Assembly (NCBI RefSeq): GCF_007971025.1
Contig: NZ_CP042436.1
Coordinates: 5,022,001-5,086,000 of the forward strand
DNA length: 64,000 nt
Origin: Mucilaginibacter ginsenosidivorans
Lineage (GTDB): Bacteria; Bacteroidota; Bacteroidia; Sphingobacteriales; Sphingobacteriaceae
Direction of reading: 5' to 3'
Part shown: positions 43,381 to 51,735 of the stretch, piece after piece
How the letters are laid out: each line of letters opens with the position of its first letter
Position numbering within the stretch: the stretch's first letter is position 1
The notes under the pieces: model-generated
What the model saw: the letters and a program-made list of their open reading frames with translations, nothing else
Told to the model about the DNA's origin: nothing
The model's database searches: none
Translations under genes and position numbers: made by a program

Positions 43381-44407
43381 ATGCTGTAACTAATTGATCG
43401 AAACCGGGTCCGCTGTTGTTCAAAAAACTAACCGAAACCGGTAATACCATAACCGGTAATTTTTCAACCGCGGCCCTTAATTCGTGTTCACCTAAACGCT
43501 GCGCATCCTTTTCTGTTGTGATGATCACTTTTTTTTGCGCTGTGCAGGCTTCAAATTCATCGGCAAGTTTAGCGATATTTTTTAAGCTAAAGCGGTGATG
43601 ATCGGGATAATTATGATGAATAATGTGCGGGGTGATACTTGTAATGTGCCGTACCAGGGGTGCAGGATTGGCAATACCTGTCAGCAAAAAAACAATTGTA
43701 TCAGCATCCGGCGAGATGTGAGCTTTCTTACCGTTTATATCCTGCAAAGGCTGGTAAGCTATCGAGGTAAAGAACAGCGCCTGGAAGGGTAATGGCTCCA
43801 GCCGCTCGGCAATACTGGTTTGCTCGGCTATCGATATATTTTCCGGGCATTTGCTTACTACCAATATGTCGCCCCGCCAGCGCCCGCTGAATGGTTCGCG
43901 CATATTGCCCGCCGGCAACAGCCAATGCGGGTCGTATATTTTGCCATAATCGAACATCAGTACACTAAAGCCCGGCTTTACTGCCCTGTGCTGGTAGCCG
44001 TCATCCAGTATCACCAGGTTGTGTTCTTTTTTCAGGTGCTGTATACCGTTTGCCCTGTCTTCGCAAACAGCAACGGTAATGTCCGGGAATTTATGTTTGA
44101 ATTGAGATGGTTCGTCACCAATTTCAGCGGCAGTTGCAGTGGTAGTGGCAGTTAGGAAGCCCCGGGTTGTCCGACCATAACCGCGACTCAAAGTGGCGAG
44201 TTTATTGTGCGTTTTGAGCAGGCGGATGAGATATTCTGTCATGGGCGATTTACCGGCTCCACCGATGTCAAGGTTACCCACGCAAATCACCGGGATGGTG
44301 AACTCCCTGCTTTTTAATAATCCCCCGTCATAAAGCCAGTTACGGATAATCACGACCAGGCCGTAAATAAGCGAGAAAGGGAGTAATAGCCAGCGCAGGT
44401 TCTTCAT
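43343..44407 (-). CDS. lpxK: tetraacyldisaccharide 4'-kinase (lipid A)
   Basis: 354 residues. Adds the 4'-phosphate in lipid A synthesis. An N-terminal membrane-associated helix (about 3-20) precedes the Walker A loop GNLDIGGAGKSPMTEY (about 43-58), a recognised LpxK trait. Further motifs: LSRGYGR, GDEPSQFK, VILDDGYQHR (DGxQH). Located at the inner face of the inner membrane. A TATCTTTA near-promoter lies before the start. First gene of the lpxK-punA-porin unit. Confidence 0.95.
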   Translation of the reverse strand: MKNLRWLLLPFSLIYGLVVIIRNWLYDGGLLKSREFTIPVICVGNLDIGGAGKSPMTEYLIRLLKTHNKLATLSRGYGRTTRGFLTATTTATAAEIGDEPSQFKHKFPDITVAVCEDRANGIQHLKKEHNLVILDDGYQHRAVKPGFSVLMFDYGKIYDPHWLLPAGNMREPFSGRWRGDILVVSKCPENISIAEQTSIAERLEPLPFQALFFTSIAYQPLQDINGKKAHISPDADTIVFLLTGIANPAPLVRHITSITPHIIHHNYPDHHRFSLKNIAKLADEFEACTAQKKVIITTEKDAQRLGEHELRAAVEKLPVMVLPVSVSFLNNSGPGFDQLVTAYVREHRTNHIIH

Positions 44408-44489
44408 ATAAACGGTAAAGATATGAAAACGCTTTAACAGCTATTTTGTGATTAGTTTTATAACTTAGAAATCTTAAAACCTGCCAGCC

Positions 44490-45398
44490 ATGAAATTTAA
44501 ATTGTCCTTACTGTTATTGATGATCTCATCAGCCTTATTCGCCCAAACCGACAAAAAATTAACCTTGCAACTGCAGGATGCCGTCAAGGGCTTCAACGGC
44601 CAGGTGGGCATTTACGTGAAGAATTTAAAAACCGGGAAATACGCGGAGATCAATGCCGATACTCTGTTCCCGACTGCCAGCATGATCAAAGTGAGCATTC
44701 AATGCGGGGTGATGGATAAGATAGAAAAGGGCGAACTCCAATACAACCAGAAACTCATCTACCGCGATTCTCTCCTTTATCCCGGCGAGGACATTTTAGG
44801 GTCGTTTAAGGATAAAGACACGATAGAACTGAGCAAGGCCGTTTTGCTGATGATCACCATGAGCGATAACACCGCCAGCACCTGGCTGCAAAAGATAGTA
44901 ACCGGCGAATATATCAACAACTGGCTCGAACAAAACGGGTTTAAAGTGATGCGCGTGAACTCAAGGGTAAAGGGCCGCGAGAAGATACGCGCCCGCTACG
45001 GCTGGGGCGTAAGCACGCCGCGCGAGATGTGCCGACTGTTCACCATGATACGCGACGGTGAAGCCGTCAGCCCGGCAGCCAGCGAACGCATGTACCGCAA
45101 CCTGGGACGTATCTTCTGGGACGACAAGGCCCTTTCCCAAATACCGCCGTATGTGAACACCGCCAGCAAGCAGGGCGCCCTGGACGAGTCGAAATCGGAA
45201 ACGGTGCTGGTGAACGCCCCGCATGGCGACTATGTATTCTCCATCATCACCAACAACAATAAGGACCAGCGCTGGGTGCCGGATAACGAGGCCGATATCC
45301 TTATCCGCAAAGTATCAGCCCTGCTATGGCATTATTACGAACCCAAAAGCACCTGGAAGCCAGCCGACGGTATAACCAAATATATGCTGAACGAATAA
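44490..45398 (+). CDS. class A beta-lactamase-like serine hydrolase, exported
   Basis: 302 residues. Signal peptide of about 18 residues (SSALFAQ). Active-site motifs of the class A fold are present: S64-M-I-K67, S125-D-N127 and K227-Q-G229 (the KTG box, here KQG). The omega-loop glutamate (RxExxLN) is not clear; the segment there is KGREKIRARYGWG. A peptidase or esterase role is as likely as true beta-lactamase activity. A strong terminator follows. No resistance genes are nearby. Confidence 0.87.
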   Translation: MKFKLSLLLLMISSALFAQTDKKLTLQLQDAVKGFNGQVGIYVKNLKTGKYAEINADTLFPTASMIKVSIQCGVMDKIEKGELQYNQKLIYRDSLLYPGEDILGSFKDKDTIELSKAVLLMITMSDNTASTWLQKIVTGEYINNWLEQNGFKVMRVNSRVKGREKIRARYGWGVSTPREMCRLFTMIRDGEAVSPAASERMYRNLGRIFWDDKALSQIPPYVNTASKQGALDESKSETVLVNAPHGDYVFSIITNNNKDQRWVPDNEADILIRKVSALLWHYYEPKSTWKPADGITKYMLNE

Positions 45399-45428
45399 AT
45401 ATGCAGATTAGGTTGTTTGTTTGACAGC

Positions 45429-45465
45429 AAAAAAGCCCGTCAGGATGATCCTGACGGGCTTTGCT
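45429..45465. terminator. bidirectional terminator
   Basis: AAAGCCCGTCAGGAT pairs with ATCCTGACGGGCTTT around a tiny loop. It lies between the convergent class A-like gene and dnaK. Confidence 0.88.
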
Positions 45466-45479
45466 ATATGATGGAGTTA

Positions 45480-47390
45480 TTATTTTACTTCTTCGAAGTC
45501 AACATCGGTTACATGATCCGAACCTTGTGCGTCACCGCCGGCCCCGGCGCCCGCGTCACCTGCTCCAGGCTGAGCTTGGGCACCTTCGGCTGATGCTTTG
45601 TACATGTCCTCAGAAGCTGCTGTCCAGGCTGCATTCAACTCGGCTTGTGCCGTATCTATCGCAGCAAGGTCTTTTGACGAATAAGCCGTCTTCAGCTTGG
45701 TCAAACCTTCCTCGATAGGTGCTTTTTTGTCAGCAGGTATCTTGTCGCCATATTCCTTCAGTTGCTTTTCGGTAGTGAAGATCAGCGCGTCGGCCGAGTT
45801 CAGTTTTTCAACTTCCTCTTTTGCCTTCTTGTCAGCTTCAGCATTTGCTTCGGCTTCGTCCTTCATCTTCTTGATCTCGGCATCGGTCAAACCTGATGAA
45901 GCTTCGATACGGATCTTCTGTTCCTTACCTGTAGCCTTATCCTTAGCAGCTACGTGCAATATACCGTTGGCATCAATATCGAACGACACTTCGATCTGCG
46001 GCACACCACGCGGTGCAGGCGGAATTCCATCCAGGTGGAAACGGCCCAGTGTCCTGTTTTGTGCGGCCATAGGGCGCTCACCCTGCAGGATATGGATCTC
46101 TACCGAAGGCTGGCTGTCAGACGCGGTCGAGAATGTTTCCGATTTTTTGGTCGGGATGGTTGTATTGGCTTCTATCAGTTTGGTCATTACACCACCCATG
46201 GTTTCGATACCCAATGAAAGCGGGGTAACATCCAGCAGCAACACGTCCTTCACATCACCTGTTAGCACACCGCCTTGTATAGCAGCGCCTATGGCAACTA
46301 CTTCGTCGGGGTTTACACCTTTGGAAGGAGCCTTGCCGAAGAACTTCTCTACAGCTTCCTGTATCGCAGGGATACGGGTTGAACCACCCACCAGGATGAT
46401 CTCGTCGATATCCGAAATTGTCAGACCGGCAGCTTTCAAAGCCGATTTACAAGGGTCGATGGTACGCTTGATCAGGCTATCGCACAATTGCTCAAATTTG
46501 GCACGGGTTAAAGTTTTAACTAAGTGCTTTGGCATACCGTCAACAGCGGTAACATAAGGCAGGTTAACCTCGGTTTGAGGGCTGCTTGAAAGCTCAATTT
46601 TAGCTTTCTCTGCCGAATCCTTCAAACGCTGCAAAGCCATTGGGTCTTTGCGCAGATCGATACCTTCGTCATTTTTAAATTCGTCGGCCAGCCAGTCGAT
46701 AATTACGTGGTCAAAATCGTCACCACCAAGGTGCGTATCACCATCGGTTGATTTTACTTCGAACACACCGTCGCCCAGCTCCAGTACCGATACGTCGTGC
46801 GTACCGCCACCGCAGTCGAACACTACGATCTTCATATCCTTGTGCGCTTTATCCAGGCCATAAGCCAGGGCAGCAGCAGTAGGTTCGTTAATGATACGTT
46901 CTACTTTTAAGCCGGCAATTTCACCAGCCTCCTTGGTAGCCTGGCGCTGGGCATCGTTAAAGTAAGCAGGTACGGTAATTACCGCACGGGTTACTTCCTG
47001 GCCCAAAAAGTCCTCGGCAGTTTTTTTCATTTTCTGCAATATCATTGCCGAAATTTCCTGCGGGGTATATTTACGGTCGTCTATCTCAACGCGGGGGGTG
47101 TTGTTATCGCCCTTTACCACCTTATAAGGTACACGCGCGGTCTCCTTAGTCACTTCGTCGAACTTGTTGCCCATGAAGCGCTTGATAGAGTAGATAGTTT
47201 TGGTTGGGTTGGTGATAGCCTGACGCTTGGCAGGGTCACCCACCTTACGCTCGCCGTTGTCAACAAATGCGACAACCGACGGCGTAGTACGTTTACCCTC
47301 GCTGTTGGCTATAACTACCGGTTCGTTACCTTCCATCACGGCCACGCAAGAGTTCGTTGTTCCTAAGTCGATTCCTATTATTTTAGACAT
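45480..47390 (-). CDS. dnaK: molecular chaperone DnaK (Hsp70)
   Basis: 636 residues. N-terminal ATPase domain (about 1-385) starting SKIIGIDLGTTNSCVAVMEG, with EPTAAALAYG, FDCGGGTHDVSVLE (usual D here is C in the second position) and LVGGSTRIPA. Then the linker DVLLLDVTPLSLGIETMGGV, the substrate-binding sheet and the helical lid. The C-terminal tail is Gly/Ala-rich (GAGDAGAGAGG) and ends with VTDVDFEEVK, the EEVD-like acidic end. Single gene; grpE and dnaJ are not adjacent. The upstream 960 bases are full of repeats. Confidence 0.97.
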   Translation of the reverse strand: MSKIIGIDLGTTNSCVAVMEGNEPVVIANSEGKRTTPSVVAFVDNGERKVGDPAKRQAITNPTKTIYSIKRFMGNKFDEVTKETARVPYKVVKGDNNTPRVEIDDRKYTPQEISAMILQKMKKTAEDFLGQEVTRAVITVPAYFNDAQRQATKEAGEIAGLKVERIINEPTAAALAYGLDKAHKDMKIVVFDCGGGTHDVSVLELGDGVFEVKSTDGDTHLGGDDFDHVIIDWLADEFKNDEGIDLRKDPMALQRLKDSAEKAKIELSSSPQTEVNLPYVTAVDGMPKHLVKTLTRAKFEQLCDSLIKRTIDPCKSALKAAGLTISDIDEIILVGGSTRIPAIQEAVEKFFGKAPSKGVNPDEVVAIGAAIQGGVLTGDVKDVLLLDVTPLSLGIETMGGVMTKLIEANTTIPTKKSETFSTASDSQPSVEIHILQGERPMAAQNRTLGRFHLDGIPPAPRGVPQIEVSFDIDANGILHVAAKDKATGKEQKIRIEASSGLTDAEIKKMKDEAEANAEADKKAKEEVEKLNSADALIFTTEKQLKEYGDKIPADKKAPIEEGLTKLKTAYSSKDLAAIDTAQAELNAAWTAASEDMYKASAEGAQAQPGAGDAGAGAGGDAQGSDHVTDVDFEEVK

Positions 47391-47552
47391 ATATGATTGA
47401 TTTTCCTTTACTAAACTGTTTTATTCTATACCATATTAACAAGCCTTGTGCCAATACGCATTTGGCAGAAATTAGGCGAAAAACCTGTCTCAACCCTGTT
47501 TATATCGTCATAAAAGAATACACTTTGGGTGACAGGATGTCAGAATCAGAGA

Positions 47553-47642
47553 GCTTGGAGTCCATAGTCCTGAGTCTTAAAGTCAGAAGCCCAATTGCCT
47601 GATCCGACTTAAGACTTCCGACTCCAGACTTAAGACTCCAAA
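47553..47642. repeat. word-repeat hairpin (AGTCTTA family)
   Basis: GAGCTTGGAGTCCATAGTCC with TGAGTCTTAAAGTCAGAAG faces CGACTTAAGACTTCCGACTC and CAGACTTAAGACTCC. Both arms are reiterated AGTCTTAA-like words. About 165 bases upstream of the dnaK start. Confidence 0.7.
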
Positions 47643-47649
47643 CGGTTAA

Positions 47650-47728
47650 CATGGTTTACACTTTTCAGGTCCTTCTAAGATTAAAAGATTGACTATCAAA
47701 TACTTAATGATTACAGGGTGTAACCATG
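47650..47728. repeat. 79-bp element with CATGGTTTACAC ends, copy 2
   Basis: Begins CATGGTTTACACTTTT, identical to copy 1 at 19347-19436, and ends GGGTGTAACCATG, one base short of the reverse complement. The interior differs from copy 1. Confidence 0.65.
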
Positions 47729-48095
47729 ATCTTTCCGCTGCTGCTACGGGTATCTGTCATTACACCAGGTATTTACAAAAATGCCGGTCGTGAGATTTCA
47801 AATCATTGTAAGCACCAGATCATCAGCATTATAACACATACACCAACCCTGGCCTTAGTGTACTTTCACCTGCTCTTGCGAAAAGCCAAACACCAGTTCA
47901 CTGATATACAGCAACTTACAAAAAGCCTGTAAACGCCCCTTCAGGCTTCTGCTATGCCGAAAAATACAACTTCAGGCAACAAAAGCACACCTAATAACCA
48001 ACTGCGTTTTTTTTGGCAGGCTGAACATGCTTTGTGTATCGAAGTTCGTGCAGGCTGAGAACCGGGAACGTCCGGAAATGCTACACAATAAAGAA

Positions 48096-48170
48096 CACAT
48101 CAACCCAAAACCCTCTTTCCGCTCGCGGAGAGAGGGTGGTCCAGCGAAGCGCCGACCGGGTGAGTCCCCG
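48096..48170 (+). repeat. 75-bp direct repeat, copy 1
   Basis: Starts CACATCAACCCAAAACCCTC and ends GACCGGGTGAGTCCCCG; contains the hairpin CCCTCTTTCCGC...GCGGAGAGAGGG. Second copy at 48201-48272. Confidence 0.8.
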
Positions 48171-48200
48171 CCTGGCGATAACACTAACAACGCCGCAACG

Positions 48201-48272
48201 CACATCAACCCCAAACCCTCTTTCCGCTCACGGAGGGTGGTCCCAGCGAAGCGCCGACCGGGTGAGTCCCCG
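48201..48272 (+). repeat. 75-bp direct repeat, copy 2
   Basis: Near-identical to 48096-48170, with small indels (GAGA lost, one C gained), 105 bases downstream. Both lie before the lipoprotein gene at 48355. Confidence 0.8.
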
Positions 48273-48354
48273 AAGCCGTTCTGCCGTTACCCCTTGCAAA
48301 CACAAACCAAAATTCCTTATCTTCAACACTCAAAAAATCATACAAACAACCCAA

Positions 48355-48864
48355 ATGAAACGTCTCCTGCCCCTTATCCTGTTGCTGCCCCTGGCCTGGT
48401 GCGCCTGTGTCAGTAAGTCGAACGTTAAGCCCACCACCATCGACAAAGGCACCATTACCGCTACCATAGGCGGGGTGGACGAAACATTCAACATCAGCGA
48501 CAGCGTGTACTACGTACCGAAACAGCCGCAAACGGCCGACTGGGTATTCAAAGCCTCGGGCTGGGCCGCCAACGGCGACCGCATCTGGTTCATCGTCGAT
48601 TACCAGGCGCCCATCCTTGCCGGCGGCACCTACAATAACGACGACCCCACCAGGCCCATCAACGTCACCATAAGCTATATCATGCCGGGCAAACAATATA
48701 TCGCCAGCTATCCCAGCCCGGTCAGCGTCAGCATTACCGCCTTTACCAGTACCAATGTACAGGGTACCTTCAGCGGTTCCCCGGCTAACAACGGCGAAGT
48801 TAAAAGCGTAACCAACGGCAAATTCAATTTAGATTTTGCTACGCCGGTCACCATTACGCAGTAG
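48355..48864 (+). CDS. hypothetical lipoprotein
   Basis: 169 residues from the ATG at 48355; the open frame runs on upstream through the repeats, but without a reason to use it. The first 19 residues (MKRLLPLILLLPLAWCACVS) are a lipoprotein signal with Cys at 16 and 18 as lipidation candidates. The mature part is beta-rich ('GTITATIGGVDETFN...'), loosely like DUF6252 proteins of Bacteroidota. Not recognised with confidence. It is followed by a dispersed repeat. Confidence 0.7.
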   Translation: MKRLLPLILLLPLAWCACVSKSNVKPTTIDKGTITATIGGVDETFNISDSVYYVPKQPQTADWVFKASGWAANGDRIWFIVDYQAPILAGGTYNNDDPTRPINVTISYIMPGKQYIASYPSPVSVSITAFTSTNVQGTFSGSPANNGEVKSVTNGKFNLDFATPVTITQ

Positions 48865-49330
48865 GGGGATAATTCGGGTTAAGACAATTTGGGCGTTGCC
48901 CGCCGATAGAAGCGGGCCCGCGCTGGGAGACCTGTCCCGATGAAAATCGGGATCATACTGCACGGGCATTGGGCTCATGGCCGGTATCCGCTGCCATCGC
49001 TAACGCGGCGCTTCTCTACCACGTCATGGCGAGCGGCAGCGTGGGCATCTCTACACATGCTAATCGGGGATGTTGTAAATATATTAAATTACTGCTTACA
49101 AAAAATGGTAATTTCAATAGTCCCCATCTTCCCCCTTGTGGTGTAACCAAAGAGGTCAGAAGTATTGCCGTTCAAAGTACCTGTAAATTCATGCATAAAC
49201 CCGTCCTTATCGCTCACAACCCATTTGCAATTCCGAAAAAAACTCCTATCTTAATTTATTATTTCGCCCGACCCTTCTTTTTGAAATAATTGACAGAGAG
49301 TGTATTATCTAATCTCAATAAATTAGGTAT
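48865..49330. other. non-coding region with dispersed repeat copy A
   Basis: 466 bases without a credible gene. From 48891 to about 49060 it carries a GC-rich 'GGGCGTTGCCCG ... GGCCGGTATCCGCTGCCATCGCTAACGCGGC' type sequence (here split by gaps), whose core at 48957-49016 recurs at 49950-50012. It includes a CCCGAT-gaaa-ATCGGG hairpin. The rest is AT-rich. Confidence 0.6.
48957..49016 (+). repeat. dispersed repeat core, copy A
   Basis: ACTGCACGGGCATTGGGCTC, then GGCCGGTATCCGCTGCCATC and GCTAACGCGGC; about 60 bases aligned with copy B. Confidence 0.65.
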
Positions 49331-49795
49331 ATGAAAAAACTTTCCACTTTTATAGGCCTGCTGGCCGCTATCTTTTCGTTAAAAGAAGCGCTGAGTAAAG
49401 ACGAGCATGTACAATCTGTCGTCAACTGGCTGTACAATGCCAGTACCAAACAGGCGCCGGCATTGCACAGCCTCGAACTGCAATTTATCAGCATTTTCAC
49501 CGCCTTCGCTAAAACAACCCCATCCGCATGGTACACCTGGATAGTGGTATGCCTGGTCATAAGCGTGCTCATATTCCTCATCCTGGTCATCGGGTCGTGG
49601 ATCAGCTGGGGTAGCCTGGACCGTGACGACGTCAGCGATGCCGTCATCCCGGCTGCAGGCATCTGCATCGGCGTGTTCCTGCTCAAGGTTGTCTGGTTGT
49701 TTTTCGCCCACGGCACCCTGCTATGGATACTTATCGGCGTCGCGCTATTGGTGCTATTGATATGGGGAGTAATAGAACTATTTGCCTTAAGCTGA
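49331..49795 (+). CDS. hypothetical membrane protein
   Basis: 154 residues with three transmembrane segments (about 66-92, 105-122 and 128-150) and an N-terminal hydrophobic or amphipathic helix (1-17). Not recognised. The N-terminal 60 residues are soluble and helical. Flanked by the dispersed repeats on both sides, which suggests an accessory gene carried in this repeat-rich stretch. Confidence 0.65.
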   Translation: MKKLSTFIGLLAAIFSLKEALSKDEHVQSVVNWLYNASTKQAPALHSLELQFISIFTAFAKTTPSAWYTWIVVCLVISVLIFLILVIGSWISWGSLDRDDVSDAVIPAAGICIGVFLLKVVWLFFAHGTLLWILIGVALLVLLIWGVIELFALS

Positions 49796-50132
49796 CCGGG
49801 CCATTTCCGCTTATTTAGTCCGCGCAAGTTTAAGATGCAGATGGCGTAATGGATCAATTTGTACCATTCTTAGATTCCGGAATGTTTAAGGTCACGAGTG
49901 CGCCACGCTTTGGGCAGCGCTGCATACTCGCGCCAGTTGGGGGGATTACACTGCACAGGTTTTAGGCGCGAAGGCCGGTATTCGATGCAATTCTTAACGC
50001 GGCAAGTGCTCGAGGCTTTATTATCCGAACAATTATTAAGCTAATTGAGATAGGATGAACTTTATAGGCGCACGTGTGCTACGCGCGTCAGCAGGAGGAT
50101 ACTTATCTTGCGTGAGCCGGAATGAGGTGTTA
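49796..50132. other. non-coding region with dispersed repeat copy B
   Basis: 337 bases without a gene; the repeat core at 49950-50012 matches 48957-49016. Confidence 0.6.
49950..50012 (+). repeat. dispersed repeat core, copy B
   Basis: ACTGCACAGGTTTTAGGCGC, then GGCCGGTATTCGATGCAATT and CTTAACGCGGC; similar to copy A with scattered substitutions. Confidence 0.65.
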
Positions 50133-50975
50133 TCATTCGCATGTGACTTTTTCAAATCTTGGATATTCTTTTAAACTTTCTGACTTAAGAATATAACCGA
50201 TTTCTAATTTTACTTTAGGTTGCCTTAAATAATTCCTGATCTTGATTAAGTTTATTCCGGATTTTGGTTTATAAGCTTGTTCAAATAACGACCATTCAGA
50301 TATTTCGCTATTGACAATTGTATCTTTATATACGGTCAAGTATATACAAGCGATCTTATCAATAATTTTGTTGTCGAGAAATTCCAATTTAAGATCTACA
50401 TATTCGGAAAATCTATCTTTAGGACAAGAGAATACAAAATTTGAAGTTGTTCCAGACGTTGTCAACCCTTTCTGATTGAGAAGAATAGATTGAGGGTTTA
50501 TAATCTCATTATAACTTTCAATATTTCTAATCTCTTCGTTAGTCTTGTTCAAAACCAAACTTGCATTTGAAATTGGAATAGTATTTTTCCCGGTTATATA
50601 TTGTTGTTTCTTTATTCTAGCTACACTAGCCTTTAATTCGGCTGTATAATTATTTAAACTATCTATCACTCTCTTTTTCCTCGCATTATCTAACATATAA
50701 TACTGATAATCCAATTTATTATGAGATTTTAAAAGCAAAGCCTCGAAATCCTTTTCTTCCTTATTTAACTCGCTTGTATAGTAAAAGTTAAGATAAAAAA
50801 CTCCTATCAATACGGCGGCAACGGCCAAAAGAGGTACTCTTTTAACAACGTCAGCCAGCTTACTTTCAGATTTTGAAGCTTTTTTGAAGCTTTTGAAACT
50901 TATAAATAATTGCACGACCGTTGTCAGCATTACGGCAATTGAAGCGAGAAAGGTTAAAATCGGCAAACTATTCAT
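50133..50975 (-). CDS. hypothetical two-TM protein with long coiled-coil region
   Basis: 280 residues, not recognised. Transmembrane segments at about 5-26 and 49-68, then a Lys/Glu-rich helical segment (70-130) that could form a coiled coil, then a beta-rich C-terminal part. AT-rich. Its ATG overlaps the stop of the upstream 108-residue gene by four bases (ATGA), so the two are probably translated together and may form one complex. Confidence 0.68.
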   Translation of the reverse strand: MNSLPILTFLASIAVMLTTVVQLFISFKSFKKASKSESKLADVVKRVPLLAVAAVLIGVFYLNFYYTSELNKEEKDFEALLLKSHNKLDYQYYMLDNARKKRVIDSLNNYTAELKASVARIKKQQYITGKNTIPISNASLVLNKTNEEIRNIESYNEIINPQSILLNQKGLTTSGTTSNFVFSCPKDRFSEYVDLKLEFLDNKIIDKIACIYLTVYKDTIVNSEISEWSLFEQAYKPKSGINLIKIRNYLRQPKVKLEIGYILKSESLKEYPRFEKVTCE

Positions 50976-51298
50976 TGATCAACATCTTTAGATGTATTTT
51001 TACTATTTCTTTTTAATAATGAAGAAAGTGTCCCACTCCAACTTAATCCAGCAAAGATTGATGATTTTAAGTTGGTGGGATCTAATAGAACAAAAGCTAA
51101 TAACGCGCCAATTACTGGTACTATTATAAGCTCCAATCTATCGTAAAACTTATTTGAATGGTCGGGGAATATTTTTTCTAAAAATGGCTTAGCTCCAGCA
51201 AAATCATGTGAATATAAAGAAAGAATATGCCCACACAGTGCGCCAATCCACGTTAAAAAAATCGTATTCGTTACAATATGTGATATCCAGTCACTCAT
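50972..51298 (-). CDS. hypothetical small membrane protein
   Basis: 108 residues, not recognised. Hydrophobic segments at about 8-28 (IFLTWIGALCGHIL), 55-75 (LIIVPVIGALLAFVLL) and 80-95, with a Ser/Lys-rich C-terminus. It is the first gene of the AT-rich two-gene unit with 50133-50975. Confidence 0.65.
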   Translation of the reverse strand: MSDWISHIVTNTIFLTWIGALCGHILSLYSHDFAGAKPFLEKIFPDHSNKFYDRLELIIVPVIGALLAFVLLDPTNLKSSIFAGLSWSGTLSSLLKRNSKNTSKDVDQ

Positions 51299-51340
51299 AA
51301 AGATGGATAAAGATCACATAGATAAGAGTCTAAAAATAAC

Positions 51341-51660
51341 CTATGCATATACAGTGTCATCTGGTTTGATTAATCGATCTTTGTAATTCCCCTTCAAGGT
51401 GGTTTTAAAATCCACCCAATTTATTCTCTTCTTAATGATATATGATAAAGTATCAAATGTATCATCTCCGTCTCTAAATTCTTTTACCATGTTACCTTTT
51501 ACTATGTCTGAGGTACCTAGTATTCTTATGTCAAATCATTTGTCAAAATTATTATATAACCAATATCGTACAGTAAGCGATTAATCATCTTTGTGAGGTA
51601 CTACGAAAGCGAGTTTCTTAAAGTCCAGTTTTTACCCAAATCAGTGCATAGTGAACTAAT
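51341..51660 (-). pseudogene. degraded ORF, unknown
   Basis: On the minus strand one reading frame gives protein-like text, ending at the TAG at 51341. The stretch before it reads FDIRILGTSDIVKGN and MVKEFRDGDDTFDTLSYIIK (about 51535 to 51430). Further upstream in the same frame come KLAFVVPHKDD and SLTVRYWLYNNFDK, separated by two stops (TAA and TGA) and preceded by another TAA. Only the last 49 codons have an ATG (51490). It could be a decayed gene next to the AT-rich unit. I do not recognise the family. Confidence 0.3.
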
Positions 51661-51735
51661 CATATCCATATGCATTATCCGTTTGACCATCTTTTCCAAT
51701 GCTAGTACCAGAATGTCGCGTATGTCTTATTATAA

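Larger units (their letters stand above)
47391..48354. other. 964-bp non-coding, repeat-rich region upstream of dnaK
   Basis: No credible gene. It contains a word-repeat hairpin (47553-47642), an element with CATGGTTTACAC ends (47650-47728) and a pair of 75-bp direct repeats (48096-48170, 48201-48272). Between 47730 and 48095 nothing recognisable is seen. A TTGGCAC-N5-TTGT sequence (minus strand, around 47455-47438) resembles a sigma-54 -24/-12 site but has the wrong last base. Confidence 0.7.

Noticed and set aside
45697..46557. 286-codon open frame antisense to dnaK
   Set aside because: Ser-rich, no domain; it is a by-product of dnaK codon use on the other strand.
47438..47455. Sigma-54-like site (TTGGCAC-N5-TTGT) upstream of dnaK
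   Set aside because: The essential -12 GC is GT here; a chance match is likely.
48205..48696. 163-codon minus-strand frame over the lipoprotein gene
   Set aside because: Gly/Val-rich shadow of the GC-rich coding strand; the plus-strand gene has a lipoprotein signal.
51399..51584. 61-codon plus-strand ORF in the AT-rich gap
   Set aside because: No start context or recognisable pattern; the minus-strand traces look more protein-like.
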